Part shown: positions 42,854 to 55,784 of the stretch, one piece after another | Position numbering within the stretch: position 1 is the stretch's first letter | How the letters are laid out: each line of letters begins with the position of its first letter | Source: Ipomoea triloba | Lineage: Eukaryota > Streptophyta > Magnoliopsida > Solanales > Convolvulaceae | Direction of reading: 5' to 3' | DNA length: 64,000 bases | NCBI RefSeq assembly: GCF_003576645.1 | Contig: NC_044930.1 | Coordinates: forward strand, 23,017,839-23,081,838 | Notes under the pieces: model-generated | Databases searched by the model: none | What the model was told of the DNA's origin: nothing | What the model saw: the letters and a program-made list of their open reading frames with translations, nothing else | Position numbers and translations under genes: made by a program

Positions 42854-45800
42854 ATGGACGGCGGTCAACAGTACAACCCAAGAACAGTGGAGGAGGTTTT
42901 CAGGGATTTCAAGGGCCGAAGGGCCGGCTTGATTAAAGCACTCACCACTGGTACGGAGATCAATTGTTTAATTGTTAAATGAAGGGGAAGTTGAGATGGA
43001 TAGTGTTCATACACAACCGACGTATTTGTTTGCTTCTCTTTTTTGTCGTTTTGGGTTTTGATTTTTAGTGGGTTTTCTTTAGAATGAGTTTCTGTTTCTG
43101 CTTTTTCATTGGGTTTTTTTTTTCTGACTTTCTCTTTTTAATGGGTTCCTGTAGATGTGGAAGATTTTTTTCAGATGTGTGACCCAGGTAAATTTTGTTT
43201 GTATTTTTATTTTTATTAATAATACTTTTCATGCGAAGTATGCTTCTGTTCGTATTTGAAATGCTGTTTTAATGGAGTAATTTGGATTATGAAAGCAATT
43301 ATATGTGTGCATGTACTCACCTTTGTTTTTGTAGTTTTTTTTTTATAAACATGAATTCAGGTTCATAATTTTTGGGAAAATTTTCTCATTTTAAGGGGGC
43401 AGTCTACCTGTTTGTCTTGGGTCCATTTATTGGATCCAAAATCTTTTTTTTTTCTTTTTTTCCCGAGAAATTTGCTGATTAATTTGAGTTTGTGGGCTGT
43501 TATTATGGATTATGTTGTGTTAAACAAACATATGCAACTTGAGTTAAGTCATTTTAGGATTCTATTTTTTCTTCAATTTGGTTACTTACAGCAGCAGATA
43601 ATGTTGTTCACCTGTTACTGAATTTTGTAGAGCATCAGCAGTAGCAAATGAGTGACCTTTAGAGACCCGTGGCGTTCCAAATTGTTTAGGTTCTATGTTT
43701 ACCTTATTCTAGATTAGAGTTTGGACTTTCTTGTTCTATCTTCCAATTGTTTATTACATGTCTGGGATATCATTCTTGGTTCTGGTCTCTTGAAATCATT
43801 CTTTTAATTCAAAGAAACACTTAATTCTTTTGGCGTGTATTTGCAGAGAAGGAAAACCTTTGCCTTTATGGATTTCCCAGCGAGCAATGGGAAGTAGCTT
43901 TACCAGCTGAAGAAGTGCCTCCAGAGCTTCCTGAACCTGCTCTGGGTATTAACTTTGCCCGGGATGGCATGCAGGAAAAGGACTGGATTTCTTTGGTGGC
44001 TGTGCATAGTGATGCATGGTTACTTTCAGTTGCTTTTTATTTTGGTGCAAGATTTGGATTTGACCGAGCTGATAGGTATGCTTTTTTTTTTCCCTGCTTA
44101 AATAAAACGTGTTAATATCTGGTGTTGCAATTTGCAAATATTTTGTGCTAGTAAGAAGTAGAAATGTGTGATTTTTCCAATGTATGAATGTTCTGTACTA
44201 ATTCATGGAGTACATTTTGAGTGTTTTGAAAGCTTTGTTATTTCATATTGTGACCTTGGCTCCATATTTTAGCTTTGTGCCATTAAATATATTTAGAGAA
44301 ATGCTTTGCACCTGTTATATACTATATAGTCATGGCATTTTTAGACTTCATTCTTCATCCTTGACCCGTATGACTTTTCTGTACTAATTTTTGGAGTACT
44401 TTATGAGAGTGTTTTGACAGCTTTGTTGCTTCATATTGCGATCATGGCTCCATATTTCAGTTTTATGCCTTTGCATATATCAATAGGAACTCAAACCTGT
44501 TATATATTCTTGTCTATTTAGATTGTCACAGTTTTCACTCTTATTCAGCACTTATGAATTGGACCTGTTCAGTTTGCCCCATTTTTCCCAACTCTCCACC
44601 TCTATTTTTCTACCTTTTTTTCTTCCATCTATAATTTTCCATTTCCATTCTCCAAAAAGCATGGGCCCCACTTGAAACGGAAAAAAAAAGATTGCACTTG
44701 TAAACACTGGAACGTTTTCCACGTTTGGATAATAATTTTTCTGTGTTTTCCAACTTTCTTTACAAAATTGGAAAAATGTTTTCCATTCTCCTTCTAAACA
44801 CATTTGTGGAATATCTGTTTCTCCGCATACTAAAAGAAGTGTTTGACCACTTTTCCACATAAAAAATTGCTAAAGTAAAAAAGGGATTAATCTGTTATGT
44901 ACTCAGGCAAACGCACGCTTCACAGGGTGATTAGGGTTATCCGGGGTTGTTTGTGGGTTGCCTATGTTGAGACTTGAGAGAAAAATTAAAGGGATTAGGG
45001 AACAAGATACTAGGAACGTTTTGAGAGTTTTCCACCTATGGTTTTATCTTAACTTCTTGCTTGCTTGTCCCTTTTATTAGAATGAAAGTCCCCTTTATAA
45101 GAGTGTTACAAAGACTAAATAAAACATTAGAGATAGCAAATAATAAGTCAATTCTAATAACAGCGATATTTTAGAATCAACTAGTCAATATCTCCTGATT
45201 TCTTACCCACATTTTCTGAATCATAACATAATCATTGTTTAATAATTAATATTGTTACTGCACATATTAGAAAGGAAAATTACAATTCTGTTTCCACATT
45301 TAAGTGGTTAACAATTAGCTCAAACAATTCTATATCAGTTTTGGTTAGATTAATTTATTACTCCGTACTTTTTTGCCTTGTAAGTTTAGAAGTTGTAAGA
45401 TTGGTTGTTTCTCTTATGATAATAACATTTTTTTTTTTTTTCATTTTCTACCATAAAAACAACCTATATTGGATGGAAGTGTGATTGGTGTTATTTATTA
45501 GGACTCGGTCTACTTGTTAATTTTCACATCGTTTGTGCCTTCATCACTTTCCAGTTGAGGTCTTGTGGGTATTGGGTTGCAGGAAGCGGCTTTTCAATAT
45601 GATAAATGATCTCCCTACGATATTTGAGGTCGTGACTGGGATGGCTAAGAAACAATTGAAAGAGAAGTCATCTGTGTCAAACCACAGCAGCAACAAGGCC
45701 AAGTCTAATTCTAACTCCAAGGTGCCCCCCCCCCAAAAAAAAAAAAAAAGAAAAAGAAAACTCTCATTCAGTGCATTGTTGTTGTATCTTGTCACTTTTA

Positions 45801-46110
45801 TGGCTTCATCTAATTTGAACGTTTTGATGACATTCAATGGCTTTGAACCCAGAGCAAGTATTCGAGAGCACAACCAAAACACGAGGACGATGATGGCGGT
45901 TTGGAAGGGGAAGAAGATGAGCAGGGAGAGACGCTATGCGGGGCATGTGGCGAGAGCTATGCATCAGATGAATTCTGGATCTGCTGTGACATATGCGAGA
46001 CGTGGTTCCACGGGAAGTGCGTTAAGATTACTCCTGCCAGGGCCGAGCACATTAAGCAGTACAAATGCCCATCTTGTACTAATACCAAGAAAGCACGCAT
46101 CGGTCCATGA
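42854..46110 (+). CDS. Alfin-like PHD finger protein (5 exons, 251 aa)
   Basis: Nuclear chromatin reader; the family PHD finger binds H3K4me3. Exons: 42854-42950, 43155-43187, 43847-44075, 45583-45721, 45853-46110; introns are GT-AG and the frame is intact (756 nt). The N-terminal Alfin domain starts [20 protein letters not shown], with [15 protein letters not shown] and [15 protein letters not shown] Ser/Lys/Asn-rich linker follows (~145-185), then an acidic stretch ([14 protein letters not shown]) and the PHD finger from [20 protein letters not shown] to KCPSC (C4HC3, about residues 198-243). Length is normal for the family. Oddity: the donor after exon 4 is G|GTGCCCCCCCCCC followed by an A-run. 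Which Alfin-like (AL1-AL7) it matches is not decidable by eye. Confidence 0.93.
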
Positions 46111-47370
46111 CAAACCCTGTTTGAGAATTTGCACCTGGCGGAATCTGCAGGTATTTCTGGAGCCTGTAAAACATTTTCGGTGTTGTTTGTAGGTTGCAGC
46201 TAATGTTTAAATTATCATCAAGCATACACGGCAGTATGTTTATGTAGGAGGGAAAAAACACTTTTAGTCATGTACTTGAACCGTTAAGTTACTCACTCTG
46301 GCTGTCTGTTTCTTGACCGGAAGCCATTTTTACCAATGCTATATTCTAAGGATTTTATGTCATACTTAATTACATATTTAGAATGACCTTGTTTAATGGC
46401 CTGTATATTATAATTGCATTACTGGGTTGGGAATGAGATTGTTTGGGAGGTTTTTTTGGCTATGATTTGACTCTAATTGAAGAGTTGGACAATACATACA
46501 CTGATACACACACACAAATATACATAAATGTGTGTGATTCTTAAAGAATTCAGTGTGTTGTTGCTATGTAATGTAATTGTATATAGTCTTAGATTTACTT
46601 TTTGGAGTTAATATTAGTTGTAGTTATCATATGCACTATGAGAAGGTTCACTTAAGATTTGCTTTCAGCAGTAGAGGAGAGATTTGATTCTTGCCACGAA
46701 CATTTGAAGTTTAGGTTTGGGTTGGGCTTTTTGTGCGCAGAAGTGCATAGTTTGGTGGATTCAATCCAATTCTAAATGCGATTTTAGACAATGTACTCAT
46801 TGAAGTATATAAGCATATACTCCACAAATATATTTATAGCTTTCGAGTGTTTAATTACTCTCCAAAATAATATTTTCTCCATGTACTTTGAACAAGATGA
46901 TCTTTGCCCTCTAAAATGCTTTATTGCAATGAATTTTGTTTGGGAACATGAGTTGAGGTTTCTGATTTTTGGTGTGCGTATTAGAGGAATGTGACGTGAC
47001 CACCATATTCGCTGGACCATAACTGATAACTCGTACTTTTGGTTTAAAAATTATGAAGTACATGATTTTTTTAAAAATAATTTTAAATATAAGTGAATAA
47101 AAAAACTCAATAATAGATAAAGTTCATAACCTAAATATAATGTGTTTTAATACGCAACAATTTTGGTTGAGTGCCCCAAAGCTTGTCTTTGCCATTCTCA
47201 TCATCCCATTGCATTTTTGCAGGAAAAAGGATTTGTTCCATGGAATAACCGGAATGATACATTGATATTTTTACAGGAACAATGGTTAAATAGAATGAAT
47301 AACATAATAAGAATTATGAAATATGAAGAAGTCATGATTAGTTTTGATGGTTTTATCGGGACGGGTATAT
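46111..47370. other. 3' region of the Alfin-like gene and intergenic DNA
   Basis: No further gene was seen. T-rich 3' flanking DNA. No canonical AATAAA was found close to the stop; AT-rich sequence near 46,200-46,400 may serve. Confidence 0.45.
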
Positions 47371-47374
47371 CATA

Positions 47375-47560
47375 ACCATCGCGAGACGCTCCCAACCGCA
47401 TGCCTAGCCACCATGGGACGTGCCCAACCACCTTGGTACATGCCTAGCCGCCATGGGACGTGCCTAACCCCCTTGGGACATGCCCAACCATATGCCTAGC
47501 CACCTTAGAACATGCCCAAACACCATGGGACAAGCCCAACCGCCATGGGACGTCAACCAT
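47375..47560. repeat. Minisatellite, ~20-bp unit (caccatgggacgtgcccaac)
   Basis: About nine degenerate units, e.g. ccaccatgggacgtgcccaa, ccaccttggtacatgcctag, ccgccatgggacgtgcctaa. GC-rich island in AT-rich DNA. No recognisable protein frame. Confidence 0.9.
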
Positions 47561-47876
47561 ACATGCTACGTCGCACACTCACCCATTAGGTTTACCCCAA
47601 CCCCTATAGGCTATATCCCATCATGTTTTTACTTCCGTTGTTGATTTTTTTTGTTGGAAAATTGGGCTTTTGTAGCGCTGTTTTTATACTAAAGAAAACC
47701 TCCTACCACTTCCATATACGGAGTAATAATCATATATACTTGATAATTTGATCTATAATTTTTTTAATTAGTAATTTTTTTTATACTCATTAAATTAATT
47801 ACTATATACGTTTGTTTCAAAAAAATAATTACTATATATGTTATTATGTATTTATTACTATATTAATATCAATTTA

Positions 47877-49641
47877 ATAATTTTTTTATAATTTTATTTA
47901 ATATCAACATTAATTTTATTGAAACAAATTCTTATAATAGTAAAGCATTTCTATCTATTTTTTAGTTTCCTTATATTTTTAAACCTATATTGCAAAGATC
48001 TTGTTGTCTAGTGGCACCAAGTTACACTCCTATCTCCTCCAATCTCATGAACCAAAATACACCTTAGATTAAAGTGAACAACATGGAATTAAGAGGGATT
48101 ACTAGTCCTAATGACATATTGTTCTCCAAATCAGTACACTTGTGCACTAGGTCAATATGTCAAACAAAATGAAATATGATTGCTTAGACTAATTGTATGA
48201 TTGATAGTTATTTTAAAACATATGTGCTGCTTGCATATGATTGCATAGTTTCGTCCTGCCAGTAGCAATATGATTGCATAGTTTTACCCGGCCAGTAGGA
48301 ATATGTGCTGCTTGGTTTAAAACATATATTAGGAGGCAATTAGTTAGCTATTTTATGTGCTCCTTGGTTCTCTCTTTCAATGTTCTCTCTTTAAAAGGGC
48401 TGTAATATATTAATGATTGCATATTTACTTAGATGAATAACTTGGAAGAAACAAATGAGGAAGACGCAAAATGGCCCGATACAGCCCTTATACAATTTTT
48501 GACAATTTTAAATGAAAGAGTAAAAAAAACCCCGGACTGCTTTCACTAAAACCTTCAGACTGGAATGATATTGATCGGGAGATGATAGGTGTCAGTTGGT
48601 CTCAGTTACGGGATGACTAAACTTAAAGGAAAGTGTAGCCGGCTGAAATTGATGTACAGGCAATTTTCTGAGTTGATTTCATACTGGGGTAACATACAAC
48701 TCATTTACAAACACCGTGGATGCATGTGACGATACATGGAAAAAATTTGAGAAGGTATGAACCCAAAAATTGTGTCATATTAGTTTAATAGTGCCGCTGA
48801 ATTATTTCATTGAATTGTTTAATTTGATTAATTGATTTTTTTAATTGTTTAATTGAAACAGAAACATCCTAAATTCAAGAGTTATAAGAGAAGGATTAAA
48901 TATCCATTTTACCCCTGTTACGTCAAAATTGTATTGATAGTTAAGCAGCCTTGCTGCTGTTAATTCGTTAGTTGAGAAATAATAACAGATTCTTTTCTTT
49001 TCATTTTACTCCGTTAAGCAAGGGTCATAACATAGCATTTGAGATTATTATCCATACATACATACATACACACACATATATAACATTCCCCTTATAAATG
49101 AATGTATATGATCTGGAAGATAAAATATAAGGGATTTGACTATATAAAATATTTTAAAAATACTCCTAATAATCTGAATATTCTAAAAAAAATAAAATAT
49201 CCTATGATGTTTTTCCTTGATAAAATCATCTATGATTGATAAAACATAAAATGTACACTTGGGCATATGCTTATTGTTTAAATCTTTGCTTTTCCTAGTT
49301 ATTTTTGCACTAAAATGATTTATTTATTTATTTATTTTTTACAATTTCAATGATCAATGATCAATGATCGAATCAAACTATAAAAACCAACAAAAAGTTT
49401 ACTCTAAGGTTATGTTTGGCAAACCTAGCTGAAACGATAGCTGAAAGCTGAAAAGTAGCTGAAAGCTTAAAAACTATAAGTTCGAAGCTGAAATCTGAAG
49501 AGCTGTTAAGCTAGTTGTTATGCTTAAAAGTGTTTGGTAAAATTAGCTTTTTGATAAGTTGATAAAGGTAAAAAGACTAAGAAGGACATCTTCATAAAAG
49601 TTAAATAGTTTTAAATTTAAATAGGTTTGTTTACATATTAA
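47877..49641. repeat. 1,765-bp segment, first copy
   Basis: Repeated without any difference I could see at 49,643-51,407, separated by a single N (49,642). Holds the Myb/SANT-like pseudogene, an unclassified stretch, and the left part of a PIF-like MITE (from 49,408). Confidence 0.9.
48433..48940 (+). pseudogene. Myb/SANT-like DNA-binding domain remnant
   Basis: Broken frames read MNNLEETNEEDAKWPDTALI, then MTKLKGKCSRLKLMYRQFSE, TGVTYNSFTNTVDACDDTWK, and, after an intron-like stretch, KHPKFKSYKRR. This order matches the plant Myb_DNA-bind_3 (L10-interacting MYB-like/Harbinger-associated) domain. Frameshifts and stops disable it. An identical copy is at 50,199-50,706. Confidence 0.7.
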
Positions 49642-49642
49642 N

Positions 49643-51407
49643 ATAATTTTTTTATAATTTTATTTAATATCAACATTAATTTTATTGAAACAAATTCTTA
49701 TAATAGTAAAGCATTTCTATCTATTTTTTAGTTTCCTTATATTTTTAAACCTATATTGCAAAGATCTTGTTGTCTAGTGGCACCAAGTTACACTCCTATC
49801 TCCTCCAATCTCATGAACCAAAATACACCTTAGATTAAAGTGAACAACATGGAATTAAGAGGGATTACTAGTCCTAATGACATATTGTTCTCCAAATCAG
49901 TACACTTGTGCACTAGGTCAATATGTCAAACAAAATGAAATATGATTGCTTAGACTAATTGTATGATTGATAGTTATTTTAAAACATATGTGCTGCTTGC
50001 ATATGATTGCATAGTTTCGTCCTGCCAGTAGCAATATGATTGCATAGTTTTACCCGGCCAGTAGGAATATGTGCTGCTTGGTTTAAAACATATATTAGGA
50101 GGCAATTAGTTAGCTATTTTATGTGCTCCTTGGTTCTCTCTTTCAATGTTCTCTCTTTAAAAGGGCTGTAATATATTAATGATTGCATATTTACTTAGAT
50201 GAATAACTTGGAAGAAACAAATGAGGAAGACGCAAAATGGCCCGATACAGCCCTTATACAATTTTTGACAATTTTAAATGAAAGAGTAAAAAAAACCCCG
50301 GACTGCTTTCACTAAAACCTTCAGACTGGAATGATATTGATCGGGAGATGATAGGTGTCAGTTGGTCTCAGTTACGGGATGACTAAACTTAAAGGAAAGT
50401 GTAGCCGGCTGAAATTGATGTACAGGCAATTTTCTGAGTTGATTTCATACTGGGGTAACATACAACTCATTTACAAACACCGTGGATGCATGTGACGATA
50501 CATGGAAAAAATTTGAGAAGGTATGAACCCAAAAATTGTGTCATATTAGTTTAATAGTGCCGCTGAATTATTTCATTGAATTGTTTAATTTGATTAATTG
50601 ATTTTTTTAATTGTTTAATTGAAACAGAAACATCCTAAATTCAAGAGTTATAAGAGAAGGATTAAATATCCATTTTACCCCTGTTACGTCAAAATTGTAT
50701 TGATAGTTAAGCAGCCTTGCTGCTGTTAATTCGTTAGTTGAGAAATAATAACAGATTCTTTTCTTTTCATTTTACTCCGTTAAGCAAGGGTCATAACATA
50801 GCATTTGAGATTATTATCCATACATACATACATACACACACATATATAACATTCCCCTTATAAATGAATGTATATGATCTGGAAGATAAAATATAAGGGA
50901 TTTGACTATATAAAATATTTTAAAAATACTCCTAATAATCTGAATATTCTAAAAAAAATAAAATATCCTATGATGTTTTTCCTTGATAAAATCATCTATG
51001 ATTGATAAAACATAAAATGTACACTTGGGCATATGCTTATTGTTTAAATCTTTGCTTTTCCTAGTTATTTTTGCACTAAAATGATTTATTTATTTATTTA
51101 TTTTTTACAATTTCAATGATCAATGATCAATGATCGAATCAAACTATAAAAACCAACAAAAAGTTTACTCTAAGGTTATGTTTGGCAAACCTAGCTGAAA
51201 CGATAGCTGAAAGCTGAAAAGTAGCTGAAAGCTTAAAAACTATAAGTTCGAAGCTGAAATCTGAAGAGCTGTTAAGCTAGTTGTTATGCTTAAAAGTGTT
51301 TGGTAAAATTAGCTTTTTGATAAGTTGATAAAGGTAAAAAGACTAAGAAGGACATCTTCATAAAAGTTAAATAGTTTTAAATTTAAATAGGTTTGTTTAC
51401 ATATTAA
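49643..51407. repeat. 1,765-bp segment, second copy (probable assembly duplicate)
   Basis: Identical to 47,877-49,641 and ending at the same base (acatattaa) before an N (51,408). After that N the next 55 bases (from catcttcataaaag) repeat the end of this copy, an unmerged overlap. The pattern equals that in the retrotransposon. Confidence 0.88.
50199..50706 (+). pseudogene. Myb/SANT-like remnant, duplicate copy
   Basis: Exact repeat (offset 1,766) of 48,433-48,940 within the second copy of the duplicated segment; it probably does not exist as a separate locus. Confidence 0.65.
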
Positions 51408-51882
51408 NCATCTTCATAAAAGTTAAATAGTTTTAAATTTAAATAGGTTTGTTTACATATTAAAATATAAAATAATGAAATCAATATAATTTAATAAAAT
51501 ACAAAGTAAGAACATATATTTGAAAATATATATAGTAAAACAAGATGTTTATAATTCATAAAATTAGTTCATACAAAAATTATTGTTCAAACACAAATAT
51601 CAAATTAAAATTACAACGAAACATATTGAAGAAAAAAAGCCAAAAGAGTTTTAATTGGGAGGGATAAATGATGTCATTTATATAAAATAATAAGGATAAA
51701 GATGGAAAAAAGTTAAAAAGCTACTAGCTTATTTTTTAAAAGCTATCAGAAGTAGCGTTTCAAAATAAGCTCTTATTTTAAGCTACTGGCTTATTTTGAT
51801 AACATTACCAAACAAAGTTTATAGCTTATTAGTAGCTTAAAATAAGCTATAAGCTCCTAAATAAGCTCTGCCAAACACAGCC
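51174..51882. mobile_element. PIF/Harbinger-like MITE
   Basis: TAA (51,171-51,173) then ggttatgtttggcaaacc at the left, and tgccaaacacagcc then TAA (51,883-51,885) at the right; inverted ends and a 3-bp TAA duplication. Arms rich in agctgaaa/agcttatttt units. The true length is about 650 bp because 55 bp are repeated at the N (51,408). Confidence 0.75.
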
Positions 51883-51888
51883 TAATTC

Positions 51889-52035
51889 TCCAGTTCTTTT
51901 TCAAAGTTTATTTTAATGTTGTAGTATTTGTAATCATATTTAAATTCTTAAAGAGATGTGGACAATTTCTCTAGAATTTAGAACCAAACTTTCAAAGTCA
52001 AAGGAATTCACTCCAATTTTGTATGTTTTTATCTN

Positions 52036-52090
<55 letters not shown>

Positions 52091-52945
52091 TATATAAAAA
52101 AAATATAAAATACTTATATTAAAAAATATTTTAATTTGGTCTTCCTTGCAAAAGTGTACCATAGTCCATGGTATAACAATCAGATTGAGCACCCATAATG
52201 CTGGAAACCTAATCAAATCAATAATTAAACACTTCATCATACATAATAAGATACTAAGATATTATCCCAGTTGCCAATATTAGATCAATGCACAGAAAAA
52301 GATGGAATATTTTTTGTATCAAGTACAATCATGTATGTTATTTAAGTTGCACCATATATTTTTACCTCGTAAGACTGGGAGCGAGTTCATTGAATTCATG
52401 ATATAGTTAGGTGAAGAAAAAGAAAAAAGAAAAAAAAGAGGCACCTACAGTGCTAGAAACCCAATCAAATCAACGATACAACTGGATATAGTTCGACGGG
52501 AATACACCCAAAAATACAAATAAATATATAAAATTAAACACTTTATCACCATGCATAATAAGATATTAACCCATTTGTCAATATTATATAACTATCAAAA
52601 AAGATGTATGTATTTTTGTATCAAGTACAATCATATATGTTATTTAAGTTGTATTGCATATCATACATCAAACACTAGTTATCACAATACAAAGTACAAT
52701 CAGAAATAATACCACACTGATACGCTGGGATCATCATCACCAATTGCCAGGACATAATGAAAGGCTTGAATCATGTTGCTATAAATCATGTGACAAGGAG
52801 TAGGAATGTTCAGGCCTATGAGTTGGCCAAATCCACTAGTTTGTATAGAAACTCTAGGTCTTGGTTCTTTGAGCCTCCTGTAAGTATCTTTGAGTTTGCT
52901 ATTACGTAATGAAAGAGTTGTTTTGGTTTCCAAAAAAAAAAAATA
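51889..52945. other. AT-rich intergenic DNA with (TA)n next to an N
   Basis: (TA)n at 52,036-52,085 begins right after the N at 52,035. Phrases such as tgtatcaagtacaatcatgtatgttatttaagttg occur twice (about 52,314 and 52,617), marking a ~300-bp diverged duplication with acacttcatcatacataataagat/acactttatcaccatgcataataagat. No gene. Confidence 0.55.
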
Positions 52946-53202
52946 CTACCTCCGTCCCATTTTGTTTGTCTGATTCGGTTAACGAGGCTTGACTGAAGTT
53001 ATTTTTAATTCAAATTTTAATAATATTAAGTTTAGTATTAGTATATAAAATTTATATATTTAGAATCTACATTAAAAATACTATTAAACACAAAAAATCA
53101 AATTTAAAATAATTACAAATTATTAAAGAAAATAAGCAATGAATAAAGAGTTGGTTTGACCCATAAATAGTAAATAGGACAGGTAAAATGGGACAGATGG
53201 AG
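52946..53202. mobile_element. Stowaway-like MITE (257 bp)
   Basis: ctacctccgtcccattttg at the left and aaaatgggacagatggag at the right, flanked by TA; internal sequence closely follows the copy at 40,914-41,161. Confidence 0.85.
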
Positions 53203-53204
53203 TA

Positions 53205-55780
53205 ACATTGTTTTTGATAAATTTAATCTCAAAAAACTACATTTAGCTTCCCAAAATAGAGTATGAATTATTTAAATTAACATTGTTTTTGACAAATTCA
53301 ATCTCAAAAAACTACTTGATTGGAGATAAAATTTGATTCCTGAAGATCACAGAGATACCCAACTGGCCAACAACATTTATGTTTGTCCTCTTTGTGGAAG
53401 CTAAGGTAGGGTACTAGGGTCTATTCATTCAATGAAGCAATTGGGTGTCCTCCTGGACCACTAGGTGTAAGTGCCACATTGCATTTTGTAGGAGTGACCC
53501 AACATGGATTTTACCTCTCATCTTCTTCTGTCCCTTCATTCATGTCAATCACACAACTAAACCCCCCAACTGTTTTACTCTACCCATTCCCTTTCCATGT
53601 TTTACTTTTACAAGTACAAAATACACAGATATTTTTAGATTTCACCTATACTCTAGTCTTTATTTGTTCTTACCTTGTAACTTTGCTACATAAAGTTAAT
53701 TGTGAGATATGTCTAGTAAAATTCTACACTTTATATAGTTAGTGAAACAAAGTTATTAATTATTTTTTGAGTTGGTAAGAGCATTCGCAATATTATAAAT
53801 TTTTTGTCATTTTTTTTACTAGGTGGAAGAGAGGGGATGAAAAGAAAAAAAGGAAAAAAGAAGAATAAAAAAGAAAACATAGGAAGGAATAAAAGCATTC
53901 AACGGGCTGTTGGTGCCTGAAATGCGAACCAGGAGCTTGAATTTTTTAATTTTTTTTGAGTGCCCCACAAAAAAACTAATTTTCCCGTAATGCCATATCT
54001 CTCCTCTCTCATACTCTTTCTTTCGTCCACATCACCTAAAAAGCCTGAAAACTCTCAAATTTGTCATTGTTGGTGATGCTAGTAGCGAGTTGAGTTATGT
54101 CTTTAGAGCAAAATTCGTCATTTAATTTTTTTTTTCCTTAATCTCGAGAGTTCTTAGTTGTTATTACTTTGGATTCTTAATGGAGAAAGTAAATCAGTGG
54201 CTAATTGAACCCTGCACCCTTAATTAGTTACCAATGTAGTGGATATATTATTATTATTTTTATTATTGATTGATTGGTTAACCAATTGAGCTGCATTCCT
54301 CGAGCAAAATTTATCATTAAAGTAAATGGGAAACTAAAAGGGGGAATTAGTAGATCAAGATTTATCAGGTTAAAGTGAAGTATATGGTCCAAGTACATGA
54401 AGTAGAGTTTAGAGGTGCTAGTAGAATGGTAAAAGGAAACACATTGTGAAAGAGACTTGATCACAATCCATGACCCCTTATGAAGTGAAAGCCCAACAAG
54501 GGAAGTTGTCACTTTAAAATGTTCTCATGCCTTTTTCTCTTTTAAATTATTCTCTAATGCCTTTTTCACTTTTGGGATATGGGTAAAAGGGTGAGCACAG
54601 CAAGGACAGGAGTCTGGGAGAAGATAAGCTTATAAATGAAAATGCAGGCCAAGAATAAATCACCCAACTGGAAATCCAATAGGGTTTTTGTGAGTACAGA
54701 GTCGCATGTAAGCTGTCTGTAAATTAAGGACCACTTTTCATATGTCTTTTTGACTAAGAGGAGTGAAAGAAACAAGAATTCTGTGTTACTCACGGGTACT
54801 AATCGAATCTTACATTCTATATACACCAACCTTGAACCCTGTAATTGCTAATTGATAGTAAAGTAGATTTGAACCCTAAACCTTGCAATTGCTAGCAAAA
54901 CAAAGCTAAGTGTCACGGGCATAGAGTCCGGTGCGACACACAGCGCCCGTGTGGCGTCCGGGTGCCCCATCTCACCCCGCGGACTAGTCTTACCCACATA
55001 CGTGCCAAACTGGTTTCGTCCTGTTGTGGGGTCATTAGGGAAATGGCAATAGCTTATAGCTGTCGATCAATTGTGCCATTCAAATTGCATCCATCCCGTT
55101 CATAATCAAGTCCAAGACCAATGACAAGCTACTCAAACTTAACTGGGTCGACATGCCTAACTCGGCCAGACTTTAGAGTCTAAGATAGAACAACCCTTAA
55201 CGCTACTGACGTCCCTTTACCCATTTGGCAAGCTAACCAGTTGGCCCGTTCATTCATTGGGTCTTAACACGGTTACAAAAAACAGTGCGTGACGTAAGTT
55301 CACTCTACATCTGAATCTCAAAGACTGAGATTATAATTGCCAGCAAAGCAGAGCCAAGCCTGCACTCTACATCTGAATCTTAAAGCCTGTGGGATTGTTA
55401 GCAAAGCCGGACAGAAAATTTGTATTTTAGTTGGTACAACACTATAAAACCTTGTTGACAATCTCAATCAGCAATGATGTGAGTTTGCTCATTGTGGTCT
55501 ACAAGTTAAAAAGACAAACTTTGGTCCCTAATCCACACCTCAGACAGTATAGTAGTAAACAATCTCAGTCTCACAGAAAGTTCAAAGTAAGAAGATTGAA
55601 CATATATAATTCTTCAACATATTGATCAAAGTAGCAAAACCTAAGAGACAGACAATAAACATTACTACATTCTCGTTTTTGTTCACAATATATATATTTA
55701 CATTGTTGTGCAACCATGTCAGCCTGGCTTTCAAGGCCAGCTAAAGATGAGATAAAAGCACCTTCCAAGTTCCTACTGTC
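53205..55780. other. Intergenic DNA; GC-richer block at 54,910-55,290
   Basis: No gene was recognised. The block from gtgtcacgggcatagagtcc to cagtgcgtgacgtaag is markedly GC-richer than its surroundings and may be a decayed LTR or other transposon piece, but no terminal structure was seen. Two short direct repeats, tgcactctacatctgaatct-like, follow it. Confidence 0.4.
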
Positions 55781-55784
55781 AAGC

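Noticed and set aside
42565..42881. Antisense frames over the Alfin-like leader
   Set aside because: They are mirror frames of the CT-rich leader and GGC repeats, with no domain.
44552..44860. 102-aa - strand frame in Alfin-like intron 3
   Set aside because: Low-complexity W/K/F-rich product from a tggaaaa-rich MITE-like stretch; no recognisable family.
54910..55290. GC-rich block considered as a solo LTR
   Set aside because: No TG...CA ends with a target duplication could be found; kept only as an unclassified block.
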